Below, in pieces: positions 1-7,338 of a stretch of 33,919 nucleotides of DNA (position 1 is its first letter; each line of letters starts with the position of its first letter). The stretch covers positions 1 through 33,919 of the forward strand of contig JAYTCQ010000313.1 in assembly GCA_043736395.1 (NCBI GenBank), read 5' to 3'. Source of the DNA: JAFDVL01 sp043736395. GTDB lineage: Bacteria > Acidobacteriota > Blastocatellia > RBC074. Made by a program: the position numbers and the translations under genes. The notes below the pieces were generated by a model that worked only from the letters and a program-made list of their open reading frames with translations, was not told the origin of the DNA and searched no databases.

Positions 1-765
1 GTCTCAGCTCTACCAAAAGATTCCGCCGAGCGCAAAGAAGTAACTCAACTCCTCGGCATGTCGCATTATATTCTGGGTCATTTACGCGAAGCCGTTCCCT
101 TCCTCGAACAAGCTCTCGCGTGGTCGCCGTCCAGTATTGAACTCGCCTATGCGCTGGGCATGTCCGCTATTCAAGCGCAACAGGAAGCGAAAGGACGCGC
201 TGCCTTTGCTAAAATGTTTCGCGTCGCCGAAGATTCTCCGGCAGCCCATTTTTACGCGGCGCAAATGATGATTCGCGTTGAATTAAACGAGCAAGCCGAA
301 GCTGAATTAAAACAAGCTCTCAGCAAAAACCCAAACCTGCCACAAGCGAATTTCTTGCTTGGCGTCATTGCAATTCAAAAATCTAATTTCAATGAAAGCG
401 TAGTCTTCATGCAAAAAGAAATCGCGCTCAATCCCGGCAACGCGATGGCGTTCTATCGGCTGGGCGATGCCTTCACGCGGCAGTTAAAATGGGACGAAGC
501 AATCCCCGTCCTGCAAAAATCCGTCTGGCTAAATCCATATTTCAGCGGCCCGTATATTTTGCTGGGCAAGTCGTACCTCAAAAAACGTGAGCTGGCGAGC
601 GCCGAAGGGATGCTGCGCCGTGCGATTCAGGTTGATCCAAATAATAAATCCGCGCATTACATGCTGGCACAAAGCTATCAGCAATCCGGTCGAACAGATG
701 AAGCGAAACGCGAATTCGCCATTGCCGAAAAATTGCAGGGAAGCAACGATCAACCTGAAAAATAA
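1..765 (+). CDS. TPR-repeat protein, 5' end outside window
   Basis: The reading frame is open from the first base of the window, so the true start probably lies upstream; the ATG at 58 is only the first internal one. The protein is built of tetratricopeptide repeats: successive 34-residue units with the A/L/G/Y/A/P pattern (for example AFYRLGDAFTRQLKWDEAIP and AHYMLAQSYQQSGRTDEAKR) run to the C-terminus. TPRs form helical scaffolds for protein-protein contacts; no catalytic domain is visible. The TAA stop shares its last base with the ATG of the next gene, so the two are probably translationally coupled. That neighbour also has TPR-like helices before its FG-GAP domain, so the pair may act together outside the cytoplasm (inference). 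Specific function unknown. Confidence 0.85.
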   Translation, partial: VSALPKDSAERKEVTQLLGMSHYILGHLREAVPFLEQALAWSPSSIELAYALGMSAIQAQQEAKGRAAFAKMFRVAEDSPAAHFYAAQMMIRVELNEQAEAELKQALSKNPNLPQANFLLGVIAIQKSNFNESVVFMQKEIALNPGNAMAFYRLGDAFTRQLKWDEAIPVLQKSVWLNPYFSGPYILLGKSYLKKRELASAEGMLRRAIQVDPNNKSAHYMLAQSYQQSGRTDEAKREFAIAEKLQGSNDQPEK

Positions 766-3017
766 TGACGCAAAAATTTCGCAAAATTAGCCATTCATTT
801 TGTCTTGTCGCTTGCATATTTTTCGCAGGGCAAATCCTCGCGCAAACTACAAACTATCAATCCCCCGGCACGAAACGAATGGCAGAGCGCCTCCAGCAAA
901 TTTATCAAAAACAAGACTGGAAAACCGATCCCAATAAAGACGCTGAACGCGCTGAATATTACCGCGTCGGACTGAAGCAAAACCCCGATATTCGCACTGA
1001 ACTCAAAGCTCGTCTCGCACTTGCCGATGCATTATTACGGGCCGGAGACAGTGCCGCAGCAATCAACGAAATCGAAACGCTGCGTTCCATCATCAAAGTC
1101 AAAGGCATCATCCTCGCGCCGTTTTTTATTCAGGAAATACAACAATTATCAGCAATTGCGAATCTGCGTTTAGGCGAATACGAAAACTGCCTACTCAATC
1201 ACGGGAATGCATCATGCATCTTCCCGATTCAAGGCTCCGGCATTCATCAGGCGCAGCGTGGGTCACGCGGAGCGATCAACGAATTCACCGCAATTTTAAA
1301 GGGTAATCCGACCGATCTAAGTTCGCGCTGGCTTCTGAATTTGGCGTACATGACGCTTGGCGAACACCCTGAAAAAGTTCCCGCGCAGTGGTTAATTCCG
1401 AATCAAAATTTCGCTTCTGAATACGACCTCAAACGCTTCAACGATGTCGCGCCTAATGTTGGATTATCCATCACTGGTCACGCCGGAGGATGCGTCATTG
1501 ATGATTTCGATAACGACGGATTTTTAGACGTAACGAAGTCAGGACAAAATCCGCTGGATCAATTGCGTTACTTCAAAAATAACGGCAATGGAACTTTTTC
1601 TGAGCGTACCAACGAAGCCGGATTAACTGGCGAAATTGGCGGATTAAATTTGATTCATGCTGATTACAACAATGATGGATTGAATGACATTCTCGTCCTG
1701 CGCGGAGGCTGGTGGGGTGAGCATGGGAATTATCCGCCATCGTTGCTAAAAAATAATGGCAACGGCACTTTCGATGACGTCACGGAACAGGCGGGGCTGC
1801 TGTCATTTCATCCAACACAGACTGCGGCGTGGGCGGATTACGACAACGACGGATGGCTGGATTTATTCATCGGCCACGAATCAAACGCTAATTTTAAGCA
1901 TCCTTCGCAGCTCTTCCACAACAATCATAACGGTACATTTTCCGAAGTCGGAGAGAATCTCGGCTTAGCCGATCTCGATTTTGTCAAAGGCGTCGCGTGG
2001 GGCGATTTCAATAATGACGGACGCGCTGATTTATACGTTTCCATCAAAGGACAGAAAAATCGTTTGTACCGAAATGACGGTGCTAAAAACACGCAGAAGC
2101 CTGATTTTACTGCCTGGAAATTCACTGACGTGACAGCGCAGGCAGGTGTCGGAGAACCGCTGCACAGTTTCGCGACGTGGTTTTGGGATTACGACAACGA
2201 CGGCTGGGAAGATATTTTAGTCGAAGGCTATTACACCGAATCGCCCAACGACATCGGAGCTTTTCAGCTCGGCTTGCCGCACCACGGAGAAACGCCGCGC
2301 CTGTTTCATAACAACGGGAATGGCACTTTTACCGATGTGACGAAGCCGATGAAACTTGACCGCGTAATTTTAGCGATGGGAGCAAATTTCGGAGACCTTG
2401 ATAATGACGGTTGGCTGGATTGTTATTTTGGAACCGGTACGCCTGAATTTTCAGCTCTGCTTCCCAATAAAATGTTTCGCAACGCGGGCGGAAAAAAATT
2501 TCAGGATGTAACCACTTCAGGCGGCTTCGGACACCTGCAAAAAGGGCACGGAATTTCTTTTGCTGATCTTGATAACGATGGCGATGAAGACATTTTTGAA
2601 GTCATCGGCGGAGCCTATCCCGGCGACACTTATCAAAGTGTGCTCTTTGAAAATCCCGGTCACGGCAATCATTGGATTTCACTGGAATTGCGCGGCGTGA
2701 AATCCAATGCCTCGGCGATTGGCACGCGTGTTCGTCTTCGCCTCGAAACGAAAACAGGAACCCGCGATATTTTCAGAAAGGTTGGCGCAGTTTCCAGTTT
2801 TGGCGGGTCGCCATTTCGCCTTCACGTTGGATTAGGCGATGCGATAAAAATTAAAGAAGTAGAAATCCAATGGCCAGCTTCGAATCAACTGCAACGCTTT
2901 GATAAACTGTCAATGGATCGCTTTTTTCGCATTACGGAAGGTGCGAAGAAGCCTGTCAATATTGAACGAAAACAATTTTCGCTCGCTACACCTATTAATC
3001 ACAAAGCCCATCACTAA
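765..3017 (+). CDS. Secreted FG-GAP/VCBS repeat protein with C-terminal ASPIC/UnbV domain
   Basis: An N-terminal signal peptide is clear (basic start, hydrophobic core, AGQILAQ cleavage region near residue 27). Residues about 30-220 are helical and TPR-like. Residues about 235-620 carry seven calcium-binding-type FG-GAP/VCBS motifs such as DFDNDGFLDV, DYDNDGWLDLF and DLDNDGDEDIF, which predict a beta-propeller. The C-terminal 110 residues match the ASPIC/UnbV domain (NHWISLELRGVKSNASAIG, then LHVGLGD and VEIQWP). Such CRTAC1-type proteins are abundant in Acidobacteria, Planctomycetes and Verrucomicrobia; their role is not established, with adhesion or extracellular binding usually suggested. 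The start overlaps the stop of the upstream TPR gene by one base. A second member of the family lies at 7339-9000. Confidence 0.9.
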   Translation: MTQKFRKISHSFCLVACIFFAGQILAQTTNYQSPGTKRMAERLQQIYQKQDWKTDPNKDAERAEYYRVGLKQNPDIRTELKARLALADALLRAGDSAAAINEIETLRSIIKVKGIILAPFFIQEIQQLSAIANLRLGEYENCLLNHGNASCIFPIQGSGIHQAQRGSRGAINEFTAILKGNPTDLSSRWLLNLAYMTLGEHPEKVPAQWLIPNQNFASEYDLKRFNDVAPNVGLSITGHAGGCVIDDFDNDGFLDVTKSGQNPLDQLRYFKNNGNGTFSERTNEAGLTGEIGGLNLIHADYNNDGLNDILVLRGGWWGEHGNYPPSLLKNNGNGTFDDVTEQAGLLSFHPTQTAAWADYDNDGWLDLFIGHESNANFKHPSQLFHNNHNGTFSEVGENLGLADLDFVKGVAWGDFNNDGRADLYVSIKGQKNRLYRNDGAKNTQKPDFTAWKFTDVTAQAGVGEPLHSFATWFWDYDNDGWEDILVEGYYTESPNDIGAFQLGLPHHGETPRLFHNNGNGTFTDVTKPMKLDRVILAMGANFGDLDNDGWLDCYFGTGTPEFSALLPNKMFRNAGGKKFQDVTTSGGFGHLQKGHGISFADLDNDGDEDIFEVIGGAYPGDTYQSVLFENPGHGNHWISLELRGVKSNASAIGTRVRLRLETKTGTRDIFRKVGAVSSFGGSPFRLHVGLGDAIKIKEVEIQWPASNQLQRFDKLSMDRFFRITEGAKKPVNIERKQFSLATPINHKAHH

Positions 3018-3055
3018 CGACATATTCAGTTTGTTTTGAAAATAATTTTCTCTAT

Positions 3056-3624
3056 TTATTTTCGACTCCAATAAGCATTCAAACTTTCCGACGGAGCGAA
3101 TTTATCATTAAAGTTATAGATGTCATCGAGTTTCCATACCTCATCTTCAAAAATGAAAGTGAATGACAAAAGGCTTTTTTCACCTGGATACTGATTATCT
3201 AAGCTATCTTCATGCCCCCAATCATAAAGCACATCAATCACAGCTCGATTATCTTCAGGATTGTTCCCGTCATGATAATCATAATGGCGCGAGCCAATAA
3301 TTGAATAATTCTCTGGCTCATTCCAAACGCCTAAAAAAGTTTGATTGTTTGGAAAATCAGGGCCATTTGTTTCTTTACCGAAACTTGCAACGTTATGTTC
3401 AAGTGCCTTTCTTAAACTTTTCGGTAACCAACGATTCTGTGCGTCTTTATCCCGAATTATATCGGGATCTATTTTTTTGACGTAAGCAAAGAACTCACGA
3501 AAGACAGCTAAACATTCGACTGGAGCTTGTTTTTGTATAGCGGAATTTTCCGCCTCTTGCATTCTTGCGACCACTGTACAAGTGACGCGATTAGGCTCAG
3601 AATTGTCAGTGTGCATTTTTTCAT
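3056..3624 (-). pseudogene. DUF3828-like secreted protein, frameshifted near its N-terminus
   Basis: From about residue 20 the long frame reads ECLAVFREFFAYVKKIDPDI and continues through a conserved-looking acidic domain (FLGVWNEPENYSIIGSRHYD, ending WKLDDIYNFNDKF), resembling DUF3828/NTF2-like lipoprotein or periplasmic domains. The only start in that frame after the antitoxin gene is the ATG at 3616, and it lacks a signal peptide. Eight bases upstream, another frame starts with MKKCTLTILSLIASLVQW, a typical signal peptide, and then runs into a stop. Joining the two frames needs a -1 shift between roughly 3565 and 3600, consistent with loss of one base. The gene is therefore probably broken, unless the base is a sequencing error. 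The alternative is a cytoplasmic 186-residue protein from 3616. The family name is a tentative match from memory of the pattern. Confidence 0.6.
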
Positions 3625-3644
3625 AAAATGTAAGGAGCCAAATA

Positions 3645-4064
3645 TTAGATAAACAGTTCTGTCGAAACCTTGAAAAATTCTGCCAATGCTTTAGCCTGCG
3701 TTTTTCCGATAGAACGTTTTCCTGCCAAAATCGCTGACACATTACTGCGCGCACCAAAGATCGGCATCAAGTCTGCCTGCTTCAATCCACGATTTTCCAT
3801 CAACGTTTTCAATACTTCGTTAGGCTCGGCAGGCTCAATCGGGTATGCTTTCTTTTCAAATTCTTCAATCAACAACACCAACATTCTAAGCAACAAATGC
3901 TCTTCGGCGGAAAGTTTTTTTTCACCCTTCGTCATTAACCGATTGACGATTTCCAGAGCGCGTTCATTTTCAGTTTCAGTTTCGATGGATTTAGGCAAAG
4001 CCAGCGCAAGAAGCTCGGCATATTTATGCGCATTGATCTTTCTGGATTTAGCAATTGCAGTCAT
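3645..4064 (-). CDS. higA: HigA-type HTH antitoxin
   Basis: A 139-residue protein whose C-terminal half is an XRE/HTH_3-type helix-turn-helix: LKTLMENRGLKQADLMPIFG, then SNVSAILAGKRSIGKTQAKA and LAEFFKVSTELFI. The motif GLKQADL...F.....S.IL.GKR.......LA..F is typical of HigA antitoxins, which neutralise the mRNA-cleaving HigB toxin and repress their own promoter. The N-terminal half is helical with a hydrophobic segment (LLLRMLVLLIEEF) that may contact the toxin or form the dimer. The start overlaps the end of higB by 17 bp and is preceded by AGAGGTGG, so toxin and antitoxin are co-translated. A decayed paralogue of the same antitoxin lies at 9090-9299. Confidence 0.9.
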   Translation of the reverse strand: MTAIAKSRKINAHKYAELLALALPKSIETETENERALEIVNRLMTKGEKKLSAEEHLLLRMLVLLIEEFEKKAYPIEPAEPNEVLKTLMENRGLKQADLMPIFGARSNVSAILAGKRSIGKTQAKALAEFFKVSTELFI

Positions 4065-4347
4065 TTTTCCACCTCTCTCGGTCGTACTCAGAATGCGTCA
4101 AAACGAACCGAATCAAAACCGTTTGATGCGGATAATAAATCTTGGTTATCAAGCGATATTTATTACCACCAATATTAAAAATTGTGCATTCCTCATACGA
4201 ATCAGCATGAGGAAAATCAACTCTGGATTCAGCTAAATTTTGCCAAGTCGCTTTGGCGGTGATGCGATACCACGTTCTAAGTGGCATTTCTGCATCTGGA
4301 TGAATTTCCCAAAATTCTCGCAGCCGCTTAATGCTGATGATATGCAC
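4048..4347 (-). CDS. higB: HigB-type mRNA interferase toxin
   Basis: The 99-residue product begins MHIISIKRLREFWEIHPDAE and contains the HigB_toxin family hallmarks: LRTWYR, the FNIGGNKYRLITKIYY core strand pair and a C-terminal RFVLTHSEYDR. HigB is a ribosome-dependent RNase of the RelE superfamily. The GTG at 4347 is the best start, because GGAGG lies nine bases upstream and the family usually begins M(H)IIS; a longer ATG start at 4404 would include the operator and promoter as coding sequence. The toxin-before-antitoxin order is normal for higBA. Nothing suggests it is inactive. Confidence 0.9.
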   Translation of the reverse strand: MHIISIKRLREFWEIHPDAEMPLRTWYRITAKATWQNLAESRVDFPHADSYEECTIFNIGGNKYRLITKIYYPHQTVLIRFVLTHSEYDRERWKNDCNC

Positions 4348-4369
4348 GGGGACTTTCCTCCATTCATTT

Positions 4370-4391
4370 ATGTTATCAATATTGATAACAT
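4370..4391. promoter_or_regulatory. Palindromic operator of higBA
   Basis: A perfect 22-bp palindrome centred on TGTTATCAATATTGATAACA. Its position across the -10 element and spacer of the higBA promoter is where a HigA dimer would block RNA polymerase. Autorepression by HigA or the HigBA complex is established for the family; binding to this particular site is inference. Confidence 0.75.
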
Positions 4392-4398
4392 TATTCAA
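4370..4398 (-). promoter_or_regulatory. higBA promoter, sigma70-like
   Basis: Read on the minus strand, TTGAAT (4398-4393) and TAACAT (4375-4370) are separated by exactly 17 bases and lie just upstream of the GGAGG and GTG of higB. The expected transcript would have a very short leader. The palindromic operator occupies the spacer and the -10 element. Confidence 0.65.
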
Positions 4399-4400
4399 TA

Positions 4401-6371
4401 TCATTTTATGAGTGCCTTAGCCTTACTCAAATTCGCCTTCGCTCCCGCATCATCAGGGTTCAACTTCACTGCCTGCTCAAAATGTTCCGCCGCCTCTTTC
4501 ATTTTCCCTTGTCGTCCGAGCAAGACCCCGAATTGATTATGCGCTGCTGCATTATTGGGATTTAATTTTAATACCGTTTCGTACTGCTTCATCGCCTCTT
4601 CAAATTTTCCTTGCAGTGCCAAAATAAACGCCAGATTCGCGTGCGCATCGGCATTCTCAGGATTGAGTTGAACTGATTGCCGAAAAGATTCCTCCGACTT
4701 GGCGCGATCATTCAGCATTCCGTACGCGCTACCCAAACTGTTGTAGACTCCGGCATCATTTGGCGTAATTTTCAAAATGGCCTGCAAATGCTGAATTGCT
4801 TCAGCGGCGCGTTCCTGCGACAACAACAAATTCGCCAGATTATAACGAGCGTTCACGTAATCAGGATTGATGACAATCGCTTTCTGAAAAAAATCTGTAG
4901 CCGTTTCAGATTTGCCCAGAGCCTGCCACGAAAAACCAAGATTCGTCAGCGTGATAAAACTATCCGGTCGAACCTGCAAAGCCTGCTGAAAATTCTGGAT
5001 TGCCTCTTCGTGTTTCGCCTGTGTTTGCAGGACGGCTCCGAGGTTAAAATGTGCACCGAAATCTGCTGGATATTTTTCCAGCCGACGCCGCATCAAGGCT
5101 TCCTGCAAAAGCGGACGCGCATCTTCACGCGAACGCGGCAACACCTGCAACCACAAATGCCCCATCTCTTCCGAAGACCGATTCCCTGCCAGCACACGCT
5201 TTGGAGGATGATTTGGATTGCGCGGATTCGCCGCAGAATTATCGTAACTGAACCGCATCAAAACCTTAGTGCCTTTCGGCAAAAATACCGGCTGCTGATA
5301 TTTGTAAACAGCCTGCCAGTTCAAATCCCAACGTGGAATCCGAATCAAATTTCGGCGCGTCCCATTTGGCAAAATTGCCCACGCCTGCAAATCATTTCCT
5401 AAGTAATGTGCATGCGGATAAATGCCCAAAACATCAATGTCGGTCGGCAAAATAAATTCATCCGTGATGATAAAGTTTTTTTCTCCGGTGGGAATATCCA
5501 GTTTTCCATCATGTTCAAGCTGCAACAGCATCGGGAAAATCGTCTGTGGCGTATCGGTAAAATATAACCCGATTTCCGCTTGAATTTTTTCAGGTTTGCC
5601 CGACGGTTGCAGGTGCATGTTCAAGACTAAATCTGTTCCTGGTTCGCATTCCCAAGCCATTCCTTCCGGCTCTACCCACGGTACAGTTCCCGGTTTCCAA
5701 AATAAAAAATGGCCTTCGGGATCAAACGAATCCGACTCAATTGAAACTTCCATACCGCCAAATCCAGGCTCAGAATCCTGCGCATCCAGGCGCCGCGAAG
5801 CTCCAGTGCGGTCAATTAAAATATTCGCGTGATGGACGATTTGTTTATTGCCTGGAAGAATTTCGACGGCTTTGACGAAGCGAATTTTCTCCACCGGAAT
5901 CGGCAGAACGAAATTGCGAAAGACATCAGAACCCGAAGCCGGAATCGTAAAACTCTCGTTCATTTTTACGATCAAATCCGGTTTGCCAAGCTGCCAGCCT
6001 TCGTTTAATTTTGGCGCAGGCGGCAAATCTTTCGCTGCGCCTTCGGACATTCCATTCGCTACCCAATCGGCAATGATTTTGATTTGTGCATCGCTCAAAC
6101 GCCGCGCACCGATGAATTCTCTGTGCCCCGGCTCCGGCAACCACGGAGGCATATAGCGAGACTTCGTGACTTCCACTAACATTTTTCCATGCTGCTTTGT
6201 TTCCTGAAAATTCATCAAACTAAACGGAGCCGAGCCGCCTGAATGATGACACGCCGCGCAGTATTCATAGATGATTGGCGCAATATTTTTATTAAAGGTT
6301 GGAATAGAATGCTGCCGCGTCTGCGCGTGGACGACCATCAAAAAATAGAGAATCACTGGGAGCGCCCGCAT
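4401..6371 (-). CDS. Secreted cytochrome c / copper type II monooxygenase-like / TPR protein
   Basis: From ATG 6371 the product is 656 residues: a signal peptide (MRALPVILYFLMVVHAQ), a heme-c site C38-A-A-C41-H42 with a downstream MPPWLP, then a two-part beta domain resembling the PHM-like copper type II ascorbate-dependent monooxygenase fold (VHHANILID at 180-181, MHLQPSGK with H253, YPHAHYLGND with H320/H322, and FSYDNSAANP), and about six TPRs from residue 437 on. This architecture recurs in Acidobacteria, Planctomycetes and Verrucomicrobia; its substrate is unknown. The frame stays open upstream to an ATG at 6509 that overlaps the TGA of the upstream thioredoxin-like gene as ATGA, so a 702-residue form with an Arg-rich extension made of repeat sequence is possible. 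The start at 6371 lies inside a dispersed repeat. Confidence 0.85.
   Translation of the reverse strand: MRALPVILYFLMVVHAQTRQHSIPTFNKNIAPIIYEYCAACHHSGGSAPFSLMNFQETKQHGKMLVEVTKSRYMPPWLPEPGHREFIGARRLSDAQIKIIADWVANGMSEGAAKDLPPAPKLNEGWQLGKPDLIVKMNESFTIPASGSDVFRNFVLPIPVEKIRFVKAVEILPGNKQIVHHANILIDRTGASRRLDAQDSEPGFGGMEVSIESDSFDPEGHFLFWKPGTVPWVEPEGMAWECEPGTDLVLNMHLQPSGKPEKIQAEIGLYFTDTPQTIFPMLLQLEHDGKLDIPTGEKNFIITDEFILPTDIDVLGIYPHAHYLGNDLQAWAILPNGTRRNLIRIPRWDLNWQAVYKYQQPVFLPKGTKVLMRFSYDNSAANPRNPNHPPKRVLAGNRSSEEMGHLWLQVLPRSREDARPLLQEALMRRRLEKYPADFGAHFNLGAVLQTQAKHEEAIQNFQQALQVRPDSFITLTNLGFSWQALGKSETATDFFQKAIVINPDYVNARYNLANLLLSQERAAEAIQHLQAILKITPNDAGVYNSLGSAYGMLNDRAKSEESFRQSVQLNPENADAHANLAFILALQGKFEEAMKQYETVLKLNPNNAAAHNQFGVLLGRQGKMKEAAEHFEQAVKLNPDDAGAKANLSKAKALIK
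6354..6371. repeat. Dispersed repeat, truncated copy
   Basis: The 18 bases CACTGGGAGCGCCCGCAT are identical to 33891-33908. In the distal copy they continue into a perfect GCCCGCA/TGCGGGC hairpin, while here the second half is missing and the sequence runs into a different inverted repeat. Read on the minus strand, this copy supplies the ATG and first five codons (MRALP) of the cytochrome/monooxygenase gene. Confidence 0.8.
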
Positions 6372-6380
6372 GATGCACAT

Positions 6381-6480
6381 GTACGATCGGCGTCCCCGCC
6401 TGTTGTTCGCGTTGACGGCCACAATTTTCATCGCAGTTAATTCGCTCGTCACTATCGACAGGCGGGGACGCCTATCGTAC
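6381..6480. repeat. Inverted repeat with 22-bp arms
   Basis: The arms 6381-6402 (GTACGATCGGCGTCCCCGCC and two more bases) and 6459-6480 are reverse complements at 21 of 22 positions, with 56 bp between them. The element lies exactly between the last codons of the thioredoxin-like gene and the signal peptide of the next gene, and is open in the reading frame of the downstream gene. Confidence 0.85.
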
Positions 6481-6505
6481 CTTCGCGGACGATCCAAGTA
6501 ATTCG

Positions 6506-7063
6506 TCATGAAATAAAACATCCTATCGCCTTAGTTATTTTTTTGGCGACTGTTTTGCCTTTGCTCACGGCTTCAAGAACATTCTCTAAATCGTGCGAAG
6601 TCGGCGCAGCTCGCATCTTTCCGAACGCTACAAAACGATTATCAACTCGTCCGCGATAAACTAATTTTCCTTGTTGCCAGACAACGGCTTCGGGAGTCAC
6701 GCTCACGCCTAATTCTTTCGCCAGTTTCAATTGTGGATCGCGCAATGCTTCCATCGGCAAAGCAAATTCTGATTGATGTTTTTTGATGAATTCAGCGGAC
6801 TGTTCTGTTCCGGAATAGACCAAAAAGAATTTCACTTTTTCGCTTTTGTATTTTTCGGCGAGCCGTTTTAATTCAGGTGCGTAGCGATTCGAAATCGGGC
6901 AATCCGTCCGCACAAAAATCAGGACGACAGAGTTTGCGCTTTTAAGTGGAGCACGAAATTTTTCGGATTCATCTACGACTTGCGCTGAAGCTACGCGACA
7001 GGCGAAAAAACAAAATAAAAACAAGCTGAAGAAATTAAAATTTACTCGCGAAAAGTTATTCAT
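6506..7063 (-). CDS. Exported thioredoxin-like (redoxin) protein
   Basis: The product is 185 residues from the ATG at 7063. It has a signal peptide with an SLFLFCFFACRVASAQ core, so it acts outside the cytoplasm. The thioredoxin-fold core shows VVLIFVRTDCPISNRYAPEL with the reactive Cys55, a second strand KVKFFLVYSG, the cis-Pro region GVSVTPEAVV and a C-terminal TKAIGCFIS with Cys182. The TDCPISNRYAPE motif belongs to redoxin/AhpC-TSA-like proteins often found next to, or fused with, cytochrome c/Cu-monooxygenase domains in Planctomycetes and relatives. The gene downstream has exactly those domains and may start in an ATGA overlap with this stop. Cys55 and Cys182 may form the redox pair; this is inference. 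No strong Shine-Dalgarno is seen. Confidence 0.85.
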   Translation of the reverse strand: MNNFSRVNFNFFSLFLFCFFACRVASAQVVDESEKFRAPLKSANSVVLIFVRTDCPISNRYAPELKRLAEKYKSEKVKFFLVYSGTEQSAEFIKKHQSEFALPMEALRDPQLKLAKELGVSVTPEAVVWQQGKLVYRGRVDNRFVAFGKMRAAPTSHDLENVLEAVSKGKTVAKKITKAIGCFIS

Positions 7064-7075
7064 CAAAGAAATTTT

Positions 7076-7245
7076 TTCTATTAGCCCAGTCCGTTTACGG
7101 CTGGGTTAACGTGCGTAACAATTCCCTTAGTCCGGTTTATCGGACTTGCAAACGCTTTAGCTAAAGCTTCTGAGAAGCCCAGTAAACTGGGCTGAAAAGT
7201 AATCCTTCATCTATCCCCAGCCGTAAACGGGCTGGGCTAATAGAA
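7076..7245. repeat. Composite palindromic element: long outer stem with three inner hairpins
   Basis: Outer arms 7076-7105 and 7216-7245 are complementary at 29 of 30 positions. Between them are three smaller palindromes: AGTCCG/CGGACT at 7129-7146, GCTTTAGCTAAAGC at 7154-7167, and AGCCCAGT/ACTGGGCT at 7176-7193. Each outer arm is itself a small hairpin of the same AGCCCAG..CTGGG theme. The element fills most of the spacer between two divergent genes. No ORF or clear promoter was recognised in the remaining bases. Confidence 0.85.
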
Positions 7246-7338
7246 AAATTAATGTGAACCTTTATTTTACTACGAAATTACTGAATTTACTGCGCCGTTT
7301 AAGTTGAATCCTACCTCTGCAATGAAGATACTAAACAA

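Noticed and set aside
4348..4404. Longer HigB from ATG 4404 with an extra 19 residues.
   Set aside because: The added codons overlap the promoter and operator; GGAGG fits the GTG at 4347.
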